In this document: in pieces, positions 1 to 10,146 of the stretch
How positions within the stretch are numbered: the stretch's first letter is position 1
Layout: each line of letters opens with the position of its first letter
DNA from: Flavobacteriales bacterium
Lineage (GTDB): Bacteria > Bacteroidota > Bacteroidia > Flavobacteriales > TMED113
Assembly (NCBI GenBank): GCA_002863085.1
Contig: PKDT01000023.1
Span: forward strand, 1-34,882
Length of the DNA: 34,882 nucleotides
Direction of reading: 5' to 3'
Position numbers and translations under genes: made by a program
Notes under the pieces: generated by a model
The model's database searches: none
Seen by the model: only the letters and a program-made list of their open reading frames with translations
What the model was told of the DNA's origin: nothing

Positions 1-3000
1 GGACCATTTCCATTCCACGTAAGCTCTGTTTCAGACATATCTAGAACGGGGCACCTTGTCCAGAGGTCCTGATTAGGAGTTAGCACTATGTCAACATTAT
101 TGAGATTATTTAAATCGGATTCTGACTTCCACTCCTTCCAAGCAAAGCCACCACCAATGGTGTCAATTGAATTTATTTCATTGGTAGTAGTTGAAGCAGA
201 AATATTTCCTCTATAATCAGTACTTACTAACTTATATGGAACCAATGCTTGATTTTCATGAACACCGTTAGGGTCTAAAGGAATATCACCAGATTCTAGT
301 GGAGTACCGTCTACAGCCAAATCACCAAAATCTTGATACTGGAAAAGTACTGCGTCGCTAGGAGTGAAGCTATTGTTACCAGACCTGACGTAGTCGAGGG
401 GTCTCATAAAAGGAGCAAATTGCCAAACATCATCAATATCAGGCACTGGAGCAATATAAAGTGACTCTTGTGCTGAACTATATTCATTACTTGATAATAA
501 GTCTGATAAATTATCTGAAGTTGTATCATCGTCCATAGCAGACCATATAATTTCACTGATTTGAGAGTTCGTGACGCTAAACCAACCATCACATGTAAGA
601 CAACCAAGATTATCAAGTTGACCAGACTCTAATGAAGGTATGTTTTGAAATTTAACTGCTAGTCCCCACTCAGGGATGATTTGCTGAGCATTGTCAGCAA
701 GAATATTTTGGGATGAAACAGAAACAGTATCGCCGTTTTCAATTTTAGATAAAGTCCATGATGAATTTAGGATATCCTCAGTGTCGGTATCTGTCATTCT
801 GAAAATGAATTCTGCATCGGGAACAGATAGTGGATCTACAACACTAATCATAGCAGGTGATGTATTTATTCTGTAACTAAGTGTATCAACTATATAATTT
901 TCAGCAATATTAGTCCTTGAATAATCAGTAAGCTCAAGAAAATTTCCACCATTACCGGATCCTGCTAAGCCGGTTTGGGATGGAATTGCCCCGTAAGAGG
1001 CGGTTGGAATGTCTCCAAAAGATTCAATCTTGTGTGGAATTACAGTGTAAATCTTAATGTTTTTTCGGCCAGCAAGGTATGGTTTTTTTTGACCAAGAAC
1101 ACTTGGTGAATATGGAGACGCGGATGTAAATGGGATTTCAGTTGCGTATGGTATAAACTCGTTGTATGCATAAGCTATAGCCATAAAATAATAAGGCTTG
1201 TTGTTTACTAGCCCTGGGTCACCCGAAGCGAACTTATCCTCTGTAATTAATATTGAATTTTCAATTCCGGAGTTTGACGCGCCTAAAGTCATATTCTGAG
1301 GAAGGTAAACATTTGGGCCAATACTTTCGTCAAGGGAGTAGTTTACAAGATTTGCTATTGGAGTTGAGTCTTCTGTTGGACTAAAAACAACTTGACCGTC
1401 AGGCGTTCGATAATTTTCAACATCACATTGATAAATCATAAATGCTTTGTCGGGATTATATAAATCATTAGATGTGACAGTAGCGTCTTTTAGTTGAAAA
1501 ACTTGATAACCCTCAAAAACATAATTCTTGGAAATCTCTAAGTTTTCAAAAACACCTGGTTCGCTTTCAACTAACACATCTGAAATAAAAGGGTCTTCTT
1601 CAACATACTGATTTGCAAAATTATTCGAGTTTTCAGAATTGGTGAGATTTAGAATAATTTTTTGATCTAGTTCTACAAAGTTAACATCAGGTGCGCTAGG
1701 GCCATCAATAACCTCAAAGCAAATATCAAAGAGAGTTTGGGCTTTATTATCAGCAATTTTCATAAGTTCGACAGATGCAAAATTATTTCCTTCCGAAGCA
1801 CGTGCCCAAACAACACCGGTGGTTATGTAATTAACTGCACCAGGTTCAAGAGTGAATGGACCAGCAGACTGTAAAAACCTTCTATCAGCAGGATCGTTTC
1901 CTGCAGTAATTTCTGTCCACTCGTCAGTAAATGATGGATCAGTATCACCAGGAAACATAAAATTACACTCCGGATTTGAAGATTCCCATCCAGTCCCTCC
2001 GTAAGTCATAGGTTGACCATTTTTCCAAATTCCTCTTAAATATCCATAATAATGAGTTGCATTTTCGGGATTACCGAAATCAGAAAAGTCGTTATTGTAA
2101 TAAACAAACTTTGACATAATAATTTGTTCGCCTGGCTCATCGATTTCGCCATCTTTGTCATTGTCTATTCCATCACCAATATCGGCTAATGGACCTCTAA
2201 AAAAGTCAACACCAATTGCTGGTGGTGGGTCGTCAGAATCGTAATTATATCCGGACGTTCCATCATCATCAGCGTCGCCATTGTAGCAATAGCCTAAACC
2301 AAGTCCAACATCGCAACCAACATAATCATCTTGATAATTTCCAAGATCAGGGTCTACCCATTGACCAAAATACGTATCATTAAGCACAGAGGATGAACGG
2401 TTAATAATTTTATAACTGTAAAAAGTCATATTATTTATCTCATCATTAGTGGTAAATCCAAAGGCTTGTGCCTGGATTTCAAGTCCAATTGCTGACTCAG
2501 AGCCAGTCTCTGTATGAATATTTCCATTATCATTAAATACCCACCACAAAGTTTGGTCTCCAAATAACACATCATCAGATTTACAGTCCTTATCGCCATT
2601 GAGATCATATCCAGGATAGTCAATTCCAACGGTGTATATACCGTCAGCGTTAACATCTTCATATGGAGCAAGATAGTCAAATGTGCCATCAACATCAACT
2701 CTACTAGCAGGCCAGTCTGTAATTGTTTGGGACTGTGTGTAATTAGGGTATGAAGTTGCTACATCACAACTTGGGTCAGCCAAGCAGTTGTTGTAGCCGA
2801 CATAATCTTCAACTTCTTGACGTGTAATAACATAATGTTTATCAAAGTCTGTACATAAATCTTGAGTTGTTGTACCATAGTCGTCACTTGCAACATCAGC
2901 ATTTAAGGGCCCGGGCCAAAAGTCATTACCATCCTGTCTGTATGTCATACCGGCAACCTTGAGATTTCCCTGATCGTCAAGACCTCCAATCCACAAAGCA

Positions 3001-3266
3001 CCTGCAAACATTGAGTGCTTTCCTCCACCATTAGGAATTTCATATTTTCCATTATCTAAGTCCCACCACATATCACCACCAGCTAGAATTGTAGTTCGAA
3101 CATTATTGATATTAAGTTCTGTTTGTGCAGTTGCAGCTAAGCATCCAGATGCTAACAATCTATAATTGTTGCTGTTAGTTTCACTAGGGTTTGGAATATT
3201 TTCTCTTCCATAAGAGGAAAAAAATACTAAAGACGTTATTAGTGTTGAAAGAAAAATGTTTTTCAT
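1..3266 (-). CDS. Large exported protein, C-terminus cut by window edge
   Basis: An open frame of 1088 codons runs from an ATG at 3266 off the left edge with no stop, so the C-terminus is missing. It begins with MKNIFLSTLITSLVFFSS, a signal-peptide-like start. About residues 30-485 are clearly paralogous to the protein at 10712-12811: both share GGDMWW, a YEIP motif, LWIGGLDDQ, MTYRQ, QWVDPDLGNY, MSKFVYYNND and RGIWKNGQPMTYGG. Acidic DxDxDG-type stretches suggest Ca2+ sites (inference). The rest (about 490-1088) is beta-rich in appearance, with a PYYFMAIAYAYN segment of the fibronectin-like kind common in large Bacteroidota surface proteins. The gene starts 3 nt after the TonB receptor stop, so the two are almost certainly cotranscribed. 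I expect a T9SS sorting domain beyond the edge but cannot see it. No catalytic motif was recognised; function unknown. Confidence 0.85.
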   Translation of the reverse strand, partial: MKNIFLSTLITSLVFFSSYGRENIPNPSETNSNNYRLLASGCLAATAQTELNINNVRTTILAGGDMWWDLDNGKYEIPNGGGKHSMFAGALWIGGLDDQGNLKVAGMTYRQDGNDFWPGPLNADVASDDYGTTTQDLCTDFDKHYVITRQEVEDYVGYNNCLADPSCDVATSYPNYTQSQTITDWPASRVDVDGTFDYLAPYEDVNADGIYTVGIDYPGYDLNGDKDCKSDDVLFGDQTLWWVFNDNGNIHTETGSESAIGLEIQAQAFGFTTNDEINNMTFYSYKIINRSSSVLNDTYFGQWVDPDLGNYQDDYVGCDVGLGLGYCYNGDADDDGTSGYNYDSDDPPPAIGVDFFRGPLADIGDGIDNDKDGEIDEPGEQIIMSKFVYYNNDFSDFGNPENATHYYGYLRGIWKNGQPMTYGGTGWESSNPECNFMFPGDTDPSFTDEWTEITAGNDPADRRFLQSAGPFTLEPGAVNYITTGVVWARASEGNNFASVELMKIADNKAQTLFDICFEVIDGPSAPDVNFVELDQKIILNLTNSENSNNFANQYVEEDPFISDVLVESEPGVFENLEISKNYVFEGYQVFQLKDATVTSNDLYNPDKAFMIYQCDVENYRTPDGQVVFSPTEDSTPIANLVNYSLDESIGPNVYLPQNMTLGASNSGIENSILITEDKFASGDPGLVNNKPYYFMAIAYAYNEFIPYATEIPFTSASPYSPSVLGQKKPYLAGRKNIKIYTVIPHKIESFGDIPTASYGAIPSQTGLAGSGNGGNFLELTDYSRTNIAENYIVDTLSYRINTSPAMISVVDPLSVPDAEFIFRMTDTDTEDILNSSWTLSKIENGDTVSVSSQNILADNAQQIIPEWGLAVKFQNIPSLESGQLDNLGCLTCDGWFSVTNSQISEIIWSAMDDDTTSDNLSDLLSSNEYSSAQESLYIAPVPDIDDVWQFAPFMRPLDYVRSGNNSFTPSDAVLFQYQDFGDLAVDGTPLESGDIPLDPNGVHENQALVPYKLVSTDYRGNISASTTTNEINSIDTIGGGFAWKEWKSESDLNNLNNVDIVLTPNQDLWTRCPVLDMSETELTWNGNG

Positions 3267-3269
3267 ATT

Positions 3270-6200
3270 TTAAAAGTTTACTTGCATTCCTAATTTTATT
3301 AATCTTGGACGAGTGTAGTTGTCCGGACTATTTACCTTTACATCATATTGGTCATAAAAAGCCATCGGATTTATTTGTTGTGATACATATTGCTGGCCTT
3401 CAGCAGACGATAAATAACCATCATCATCAGGGTTTCCAGTGTATCTGTATACACCCACAATATTATCAACATTGAATAAGTTTTCAACTTGTAGATATAC
3501 CTCCATATTTAACTTTCGGTTGTCATTTACAGAAAACTGAAAAGTCTTATCTAAACGGACATCAGTTCGAAATGTCCATGGTTTTCTGGCACCATTAACA
3601 CTGCCTTCTAAAACATCACGAGTATTGACCCCAAACATAGCTTGTGCTAAAATATTTGACTGTTGACTGTAGGGCGTGCCGGATCCAGCTGCAAATACAA
3701 AATTTGCACCAAAATTTTCTAAGATATTTTTTCCGAACAAAACAGGACCATCATAACGGTTACCAGAACCATATCTGTAATCTATATTAGCACTAATGTT
3801 ATGTCTTTGATCAAAGTCAAGAGGAAGGGTAGTCCTAAGATTTGGAAAACCATCATTAACTAGTTGTTGAGCAGTTGTGGCTGAAGAACCAGATCCATCA
3901 GCAAATTGCAAGGTATAATTGGCAGTTAAAGAAATATTATTAGTTCTTCTAAGGTCGTACCCAAATGAAAAACCCTTGACGTTTCCAAAATCAATGTTGT
4001 CAAAGTGAGAGTAAGTCATTGGATAGGCTTCTGTAACTCTTGATGCCTGAATCATATCACTAAGCTCTCTGTAAAAAGCAGAAAAAGTGATTGCAGAATA
4101 ACTTGTTAAAGCTTGAGTGAATCCAACCTCATAATCAGTAGTTTTTTCAGGCTTCAAATTGGGATTCTGGACCTCAAATGTGTTAGCTTCTAAAAATAAA
4201 TAATCGAAAGGGTTCATAATGTTGTTAGATGGAGGTCTTTGAGTTAGTATGTCATAATGAGCAAAAAACATCGCTTCATCTGAAATTGGAAAGTTGAATG
4301 AAATTCGGGGCATAACAGAAACAGAAGGGGTGTAATCTTCGAATGCATCACCGGTGAGACCTCTGTTGGGTTCAGACAAATGATCAGGATTTTGTAAAAA
4401 AGGAATAACTCCACTACCCAAAGATAATACCGACGGGTCGGTAACAGGTAAACCAGTTGCGTCGTACCAGTTATCACCATCTCTATATCCTGTAATTTGT
4501 GTCTGATCAGTGATTGAATTAGCATAAACAACAAAATCATCACCTATGTTTGAAGGGTGTGAAGGGTTGTTTGGATCAACTGTAGGATTGAGACTTGCAC
4601 TAACCTCAGAAGCAGTTCTTGTAGGATATAATGAATATTTGTCTTTTAGTACCTCCTGGTTTGCATCATACCTATCGATTCTTAAACCAACATTGAAGAC
4701 GATATCATCAAAAGCGAATTTGTCTTGTATGTAAGCAGCTGAGTATATTGGTTCAAAAGGAGAAATCCTCCTGGTATAATCACCATTAGAATCTTTATCA
4801 TTTAGAAAATCATCGAAAGAAACTCTTTCATTCACTTCCAATCCTGTATGATCATACCCATAGTAAAATAAATTTAAATCATCACCCTGTAATAATTCGT
4901 CAGCAGCAAACATTCCAATAGAAAATGTACTTGGATCATATTGATCAATGAATACTTCATCATTTACGCTTAGACCAAGTTGATCCCTGAGGTTTTTACC
5001 AAATGTTGTGTAGTTTTCATTATCTTCACTAACATCATAAAATGTAGAAAAAATTAGTACATCTTCGTCAAAATCCCACTGAACTTGGTCATCAACATAA
5101 TACTGAGGATTGGTCAAGTGTTGATTTGCTAATTGTCTACCAACTTGCCATAAAGCTGGTGTATACACACGATAGTATTTTTCTTTTTTCTTTTCGTATT
5201 CAAATCCAAATAAAATTGAATGATCACCTACATCTGCAGAAGCTGAACCAGAAAATGTTTGCTTTTGCTCAGAATAATCATATGAAAAATAATTTGGATA
5301 GCCCGAATTCCACCATAATCCATAGACATCAGGTGGTGAATCTCCGTTTAAAAGGGCGCTAAATTGAACATGTTCTTGGGTTGGGTTTTGTCCTTCATCC
5401 ATGTAGGAGTGAAAAAAATCATAATAATCTTGTGTGTAGTTAGACAAAAGCGGGTTATCATCACTCGCCTCAAAATCTAAAGTGACATGTTCTTGTAAAA
5501 GTACTCCGGTTTGGGTTTCTTGTTGCCACAGTAAGTTACCATTAGCATCAACTAACTGATCACCATTCGAGTCTAACTGGGGAATTTTGTTTCCATTTGC
5601 ATCCAAAACATAAACGTCATAAGAGTCCCAGAAAAAAGGTGCAGTATTAGTAAATGTCGTGTCATCGATTGAGGGTGTAAACTTTCCAACATAACCATAG
5701 TTAAAGTAGTTTTTTCCGTGATTTGGATTTTCCAACTTTGCATTATACGCAGAATAATCAGCTTGTAAGGTATAAAAAACATTTTTTACTGAACTTTGCG
5801 TGTCATCTCCGCTTAGCTTATGTTGGATTCTGGCATAAAAGTTATAATTGTCACGAATATATTGTCGATTGTTATCGAAATTAAGTAGTTGCTTTCTCCA
5901 CCACAGTGAACTTCCCATGTCTATGTGATGAGAAAAATTTCCACCCAGTGTGAAGTTTATATCATCACTAATTCTAGCGTCAAGCTTTCCTTGTAATTGC
6001 AACTTCTCATCACTTAAATTTTTCTTTACATCTTCAATAGACCAATCGTCAGAAGTAAGTTGTTCTGCAGAATTGAGAGAATAACTTGCTGCGTAATTTC
6101 CATATGATGGGGTTCCAACAAATTCCAAGGGGTGTTCTTGGATTTCATTCAAAATGTTAGATTTGAGTGCGGGTACACCTATTGCAGATGGATCAGGGTC

Positions 6201-7043
6201 TAGTTTATGATTGTATTCACCTGTAATGAGATAACCAAGAATTGGAGTTTTATCGGCATCCTTTTTTCTCCAAATGGGTCCCGAAAGGTTAAAGCCAATT
6301 AAATTATGATTGTATGGATCTGTTAATTGAGATGATGCGAGCTCAAATCCACCTTTAGTTATCCTTGATGGCCCACGAGTTGTAATACTAATTATACCAC
6401 CGGTTGCGTCTCCGTATTGTGCAGGTAATCCGCCAGTTACGACAGTCATTTGATCAATGGCAGACTGAGGGAGAACGTTGGTATTTCCTGTAATCTTTAT
6501 TCCATCTATGTAGTATGAGGTAGCATTACTCCTTGAACCCCTAACATTTATAGAGCCCTCAGTGTCGGATTGATAAATTCCAGCTGTTGTAGCAGCAACA
6601 TTTTGAACATTTCTTGTTGGCAATGAGGTAATCTGTTCCGCGGTTTTAGTCGAACCAGATTTATCCGCATCAATGAGAGGGACATCATATTCAATTACTT
6701 GAACTTCTGTAAGCTCATTGGTACTAACTTTTAGCTCATAGTCGGTAAAAGTGATTTTGTTTGGAGATATTAGTACATTATTTTGAATAATTGTATTGTA
6801 ACCAATAAATGAAACTTCAACTGTGTATGTTCCAGGGGTTATTGGCTTTATTGTAAAATCACCATCAAAATCAGAGGCTCCACCAATAACTGTTGCACCA
6901 TCTAGTTTGACTACAATGTTAGCCATTGGGATTGTCTCTCCAGTAGAAGCATCAGTAACTTTTCCTTTAAGAGTACCGCTCTGGGAAAAAGCTCCGTATG
7001 AAGTGAAAATTAACAGAAGAAATAAAAAAGTATTTTTGCTCAT
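3270..7043 (-). CDS. TonB-dependent outer-membrane receptor, carboxypeptidase-regulatory N-domain
   Basis: A 1257-residue outer-membrane transporter driven by TonB. The ATG at 7043 is preferred because it starts a clean signal peptide (MSKNTFLFLLLIF...GAFS, cleavage before Q); an in-frame ATG at 7091 would add 16 residues in front. Residues ~22-106 form a carboxypeptidase-D regulatory-like beta-sandwich (LKGKVTDASTGETIPMANI, then SDFDGDF). Residues ~125-226 are the plug, with INVRG, YYIDGIKI and GGIISITTRG. The rest is the barrel, ending in the terminal Phe (LGMQVNF) typical of outer-membrane barrels. No SusD gene follows; the downstream partner is instead the large exported protein at 1-3266. 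Substrate unknown. The SusC-like N-domain alone does not prove glycan uptake. Confidence 0.93.
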   Translation of the reverse strand: MSKNTFLFLLLIFTSYGAFSQSGTLKGKVTDASTGETIPMANIVVKLDGATVIGGASDFDGDFTIKPITPGTYTVEVSFIGYNTIIQNNVLISPNKITFTDYELKVSTNELTEVQVIEYDVPLIDADKSGSTKTAEQITSLPTRNVQNVAATTAGIYQSDTEGSINVRGSRSNATSYYIDGIKITGNTNVLPQSAIDQMTVVTGGLPAQYGDATGGIISITTRGPSRITKGGFELASSQLTDPYNHNLIGFNLSGPIWRKKDADKTPILGYLITGEYNHKLDPDPSAIGVPALKSNILNEIQEHPLEFVGTPSYGNYAASYSLNSAEQLTSDDWSIEDVKKNLSDEKLQLQGKLDARISDDINFTLGGNFSHHIDMGSSLWWRKQLLNFDNNRQYIRDNYNFYARIQHKLSGDDTQSSVKNVFYTLQADYSAYNAKLENPNHGKNYFNYGYVGKFTPSIDDTTFTNTAPFFWDSYDVYVLDANGNKIPQLDSNGDQLVDANGNLLWQQETQTGVLLQEHVTLDFEASDDNPLLSNYTQDYYDFFHSYMDEGQNPTQEHVQFSALLNGDSPPDVYGLWWNSGYPNYFSYDYSEQKQTFSGSASADVGDHSILFGFEYEKKKEKYYRVYTPALWQVGRQLANQHLTNPQYYVDDQVQWDFDEDVLIFSTFYDVSEDNENYTTFGKNLRDQLGLSVNDEVFIDQYDPSTFSIGMFAADELLQGDDLNLFYYGYDHTGLEVNERVSFDDFLNDKDSNGDYTRRISPFEPIYSAAYIQDKFAFDDIVFNVGLRIDRYDANQEVLKDKYSLYPTRTASEVSASLNPTVDPNNPSHPSNIGDDFVVYANSITDQTQITGYRDGDNWYDATGLPVTDPSVLSLGSGVIPFLQNPDHLSEPNRGLTGDAFEDYTPSVSVMPRISFNFPISDEAMFFAHYDILTQRPPSNNIMNPFDYLFLEANTFEVQNPNLKPEKTTDYEVGFTQALTSYSAITFSAFYRELSDMIQASRVTEAYPMTYSHFDNIDFGNVKGFSFGYDLRRTNNISLTANYTLQFADGSGSSATTAQQLVNDGFPNLRTTLPLDFDQRHNISANIDYRYGSGNRYDGPVLFGKNILENFGANFVFAAGSGTPYSQQSNILAQAMFGVNTRDVLEGSVNGARKPWTFRTDVRLDKTFQFSVNDNRKLNMEVYLQVENLFNVDNIVGVYRYTGNPDDDGYLSSAEGQQYVSQQINPMAFYDQYDVKVNSPDNYTRPRLIKLGMQVNF

Positions 7044-7154
7044 ATAACTATGTTTAGTTAGTAAAAATTTCTTTAATTTTTGTCGCATCAAATATATAAG
7101 AAAATAACAGATTTACAAAATATAATTAATCTTAATAATTATATTTACTAACAA

Positions 7155-7574
7155 ATGAATTATTTTATTAAAATTTTATGTTTTTTAAGTATTTTAATAG
7201 TTGGCTGTGGTAATGACTATAATTTCCCTAACGTCAATGTTAATGAGTCTGTTCCAATTACAATGCCACAATACAACAACGTTTATGGCAACCTATGGGG
7301 CTATGAATTTATAAATGGTGGACTTGGCGGAATAATTATAGTGCAAGGTCTAGATAACGAATTTTTTGCATACGATCGAGCCTGCACTTATGAAGCTAAT
7401 GAAAATTGCATATTACAATCTGAAAGTACCAATAATCCAATTTTGATTTGTAGCGAATGTTGTGAATCAAAATTTTTAATAACTGACGGCTCCGTTTCTC
7501 AGGGACCAGCAAATCAACCACTTAAAAAATATAATACATATTTTGACGGAGAAATACTGTATATAACAAATTAA
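7155..7574 (+). CDS. Small Cys-rich lipoprotein, Rieske-fold-like
   Basis: A 139-residue predicted lipoprotein: a short hydrophobic signal followed by lipobox LIVGC with the lipidated Cys at 18. The rest resembles the Rieske-like small lipoproteins found in Bacteroidota: GGIIIVQGLDNEFFAYDRAC, then CSECCESKFLITDGS and GPANQPLKKY. In a true Rieske protein the cluster ligands are C-x-H and C-x2-H. Here the corresponding positions read C77-T-Y79 and C99-S-E-C102-C103, so both His are missing and no classical [2Fe-2S] Rieske cluster is expected. C85 adds another Cys. Function unknown. It is divergent from the TonB receptor and convergent with ahcY (3 nt apart). A TATATTTA element at 7140-7147 lies only 7 nt before the ATG. 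Confidence 0.75.
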   Translation: MNYFIKILCFLSILIVGCGNDYNFPNVNVNESVPITMPQYNNVYGNLWGYEFINGGLGGIIIVQGLDNEFFAYDRACTYEANENCILQSESTNNPILICSECCESKFLITDGSVSQGPANQPLKKYNTYFDGEILYITN

Positions 7575-7577
7575 TAA

Positions 7578-8888
7578 TTAATACCTGTAAGATTCGTGCT
7601 TGAAAGGACCTTGTTTGGGCACACTAATGTATTTTGCTTGGTCGTCTGTTAACTCTTCGATTTGAGCACCAATTTTCTCAAGATGAAGTCTAGCGACTAG
7701 CTCGTCTAGGTGCTTGGGTAGAACATACACTTTATTATTATATGACTTGAAATTCGACCACAATTCAATTTGAGCAAGTACTTGATTAGTGAATGAAGTT
7801 GACATTACAAAAGAGGGATGACCTGTTGCGCAACCTAAATTAACCAATCTGCCCTCAGCAAGTAAAACAATTTCATTGCCATTGTCAAGTCTATATAAAT
7901 CAACCTGCGGCTTGATTGTGTCCTTTCGTGAGTTAGAGTTTAGCCAAGCAACATCGATTTCATTGTCAAAGTGTCCAATATTACAAACAATTGCCTTGTC
8001 TTTCATGTATTTGAAGTGATCTCCATTTACAACATTTTTGTTTCCAGTTGCAGTAATTATTATATCACTTTTTTTCACAGCATCCACCATTTTCATAACT
8101 GGGAAGCCATCCATTACAGCTTGAAGGGCGCAGATTGGGTCAATTTCTGTAACAATTACTCTAGCACCAGCACCAGCAAGCGAAGCAGCAGTTCCTTTTC
8201 CAACGTCTCCGTACCCAGCGACTGTTGCAACCTTTCCAGCCATCATTATGTCCGTAGCTCTTCTGATCGAATCAACTGCAGACTCCTTACAGCCGTATTT
8301 GTTATCAAACTTGGACTTAGTGACAGAGTCATTAACATTGATAGCAGGCATTGGTAAAGTACCATTTTTTTCTCTTTCGTATAATCTGTACACCCCCGTT
8401 GTTGTTTCTTCGCTCAAACCTTTTATCTCTGAAATCAACTCAGGATATTTGTCAAAAACCATGTTAGTTAAGTCGCCACCGTCGTCTAGAATCATATTCA
8501 AAGGCTTGTCTCCATCGAAGGCAAATAAGGTTTGTTCAATACACCAATCAAATTCTTTGTCACTCATACCCTTCCAAGCAAAAACTGGGATATTCTTTGC
8601 GGCTATAGCTGCTGCTGCATGGTCTTGCGTTGAAAAAATATTACAAGACGACCATGATACTTCGGCACCCAAATCGATAAGGGTTTCAATTAATACAGCT
8701 GTTTGAATAGTCATGTGCAAACAACCTGCAATTCTTGCACCAGAAAGCGGCTTAGAATTTTTATACTTTTCTCTTAACATCATTAGACCTGGCATTTCTG
8801 ATTCTGCTAGCTTAATTTCCTTTCTTCCCCAGTCTGAAAGAGAAATATCTTTAACCTTAAATTTCATTTCTTTTAATTTTGTATTCAT
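7578..8888 (-). CDS. ahcY: Adenosylhomocysteinase
   Basis: A 436-residue cytosolic NAD-dependent enzyme that hydrolyses S-adenosylhomocysteine to adenosine and homocysteine, relieving product inhibition of methyltransferases. Family residues are visible: H58 (GCLHMT), D136 (DDGGD), E161, K191 and D195 ([10 protein letters not shown]), C200, the NAD-binding GYGDVGKG at 225-232, and the C-terminal PFKHESYRY whose Lys and Tyr contact NAD of the neighbouring subunit. Length is normal. A second in-frame Met at residue 8 is an alternative start. With metK at 18470 it covers two steps of the SAM cycle within one window. No riboswitch-like structure is apparent in the 56 nt upstream. Confidence 0.98.
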   Translation of the reverse strand: MNTKLKEMKFKVKDISLSDWGRKEIKLAESEMPGLMMLREKYKNSKPLSGARIAGCLHMTIQTAVLIETLIDLGAEVSWSSCNIFSTQDHAAAAIAAKNIPVFAWKGMSDKEFDWCIEQTLFAFDGDKPLNMILDDGGDLTNMVFDKYPELISEIKGLSEETTTGVYRLYEREKNGTLPMPAINVNDSVTKSKFDNKYGCKESAVDSIRRATDIMMAGKVATVAGYGDVGKGTAASLAGAGARVIVTEIDPICALQAVMDGFPVMKMVDAVKKSDIIITATGNKNVVNGDHFKYMKDKAIVCNIGHFDNEIDVAWLNSNSRKDTIKPQVDLYRLDNGNEIVLLAEGRLVNLGCATGHPSFVMSTSFTNQVLAQIELWSNFKSYNNKVYVLPKHLDELVARLHLEKIGAQIEELTDDQAKYISVPKQGPFKHESYRY

Positions 8889-8944
8889 GATAAAATATAA
8901 TTACTTAGCAAAGTTAATACATATTTATTTCATTGTATTAATAA

Positions 8945-9571
8945 ATGATAAAATTTATGCCTCAAGTTTTAAATAAAAATTTCTGCAAACATAGTTTTCA
9001 TCTTTGGCATATGAATGAAAACCTATCAGATCTAATTAAATTATTAAATCCCTCCAAAAGCGAGTTAAGTGAAATAAATTCTCACAAAACATTAAAACGT
9101 AGAAAACAAAATATATGTTCAAGAATTTTATTAAATCTTATTTCAAATAAAAAAACAATTTTGAAATATGATGAGCTTGGAAAGCCGTTCTGTGAAAATT
9201 TTAAATTTATTTCTATAAGTCACTCCGATAATTTTTGTGGGATTGTGACTTCAAATGAAAATATTGGGCTTGATATTCAAAAGAAAAAAACAAATATTGA
9301 AAAACTGAGTAGTCGATTTGTAAGCCCTGGGGAAAGACTTGTTAAGTTCAACAATGAAATTGATAAGATTCACTACATTTGGTGTTTTAAAGAATCAATT
9401 TATAAAATTTTAAATCATCCAAACTGTTCATTTAAAAAAAACATCTACACTGAGAAATTTAAAAGAAACAAAATTTATGGATTTTTCAAAAACAAGTCAA
9501 ACAAAACTAATTTTGAGGCATTTTTAAAAAAAATTGATGATTATTATATTACAATAGCAAGCATAAAATGA
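8945..9571 (+). CDS. 4'-phosphopantetheinyl transferase, Sfp type
   Basis: A 208-residue member of the phosphopantetheinyl transferase superfamily, which moves the 4'-phosphopantetheine arm from CoA to a Ser of acyl or peptidyl carrier proteins. The core is present: ISISHSDNF (residues ~89-97), the Mg2+-binding GLDIQ with D110, and WCFKESIYK with W146, K149 and E150. Q112 stands where Sfp-like enzymes often have Glu. The N-terminal ~60 residues are basic and poorly conserved. It is the first gene of a compact operon and overlaps pnuC by 4 nt (ATGA). It may serve the fatty-acid carrier protein; no carrier protein or polyketide gene is in view. Confidence 0.9.
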   Translation: MIKFMPQVLNKNFCKHSFHLWHMNENLSDLIKLLNPSKSELSEINSHKTLKRRKQNICSRILLNLISNKKTILKYDELGKPFCENFKFISISHSDNFCGIVTSNENIGLDIQKKKTNIEKLSSRFVSPGERLVKFNNEIDKIHYIWCFKESIYKILNHPNCSFKKNIYTEKFKRNKIYGFFKNKSNKTNFEAFLKKIDDYYITIASIK

Positions 9572-10146
9572 TTGATCTATACAGTTACTTTTCAGAAAAT
9601 TTATTTCAATTTTTTGGAGTTTTATTTAGTATCATATATGTAGTGTTTTCAATAAAACAAAACATTCTATGTTGGCCAGCACTTATTTTTGGTTCAATTT
9701 TTAACATGCTGGCCTACTATCAAATAAATTTAAATCTTCAATTGATAATGCAATTTTTTTTTATTGGCACTGGAGTTATTGGCTGGTTAAACTGGAATAA
9801 AATAGGTAAGGAAAACATGTTGAAAGTAAATAGAATTGCTTTGAATAATCATATATTATGGATTTTCTTAGGTCTGTTAACTACAGTAGTTCTAACAGTT
9901 GCCCTCAAAAATTATAATCTTAGCGAATTCCCCTTTTTAGATTCTCTGATGTTCTGCTTTAACATAATCCCAATGTACATGATTGGCAAAAAAATTTTAG
10001 AATCATGGATTTACTTCATTGTAATTGACATAATAAGTGGAGCTTTTTATTTACAAACTGGTGAGTATTTCTTTTGCTTGTTATTTTTTTGTTACATAGG
10101 TTTTGCTTTTAAGGGATATTTGAGTTGGAAACAAGAACTAAAATGA
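9568..10146 (+). CDS. pnuC: PnuC-type nicotinamide riboside transporter
   Basis: A 192-residue inner-membrane protein with about seven hydrophobic helices, the usual size for PnuC. It begins YSYFSENLFQFFGVLFSIIY. Conserved features include the WPALIFG segment (residues ~36-42), the LNWNK loop near 74 and IPMYMIGKKILESWIYFIVID, which matches the family's substrate-channel region. PnuC carries nicotinamide riboside by facilitated diffusion and depends on intracellular phosphorylation to trap it. The next gene, overlapping by ATGA, encodes a NadR-type kinase that would do that. The pairing strongly supports vitamin B3 (nicotinamide riboside) salvage over thiamine uptake by a PnuT variant. Confidence 0.92.
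   Translation: MIDLYSYFSENLFQFFGVLFSIIYVVFSIKQNILCWPALIFGSIFNMLAYYQINLNLQLIMQFFFIGTGVIGWLNWNKIGKENMLKVNRIALNNHILWIFLGLLTTVVLTVALKNYNLSEFPFLDSLMFCFNIIPMYMIGKKILESWIYFIVIDIISGAFYLQTGEYFFCLLFFCYIGFAFKGYLSWKQELK

Noticed and set aside
3270-7043. Calling the receptor a SusC of a polysaccharide utilisation locus
   Set aside because: No SusD, glycoside hydrolase or sulfatase is nearby, and the regulatory N-domain is common to many TonB receptors.
8248-8706. A 152-codon open frame on the plus strand opposite ahcY
   Set aside because: It is the antisense shadow of a highly conserved enzyme gene, with no recognisable domain.
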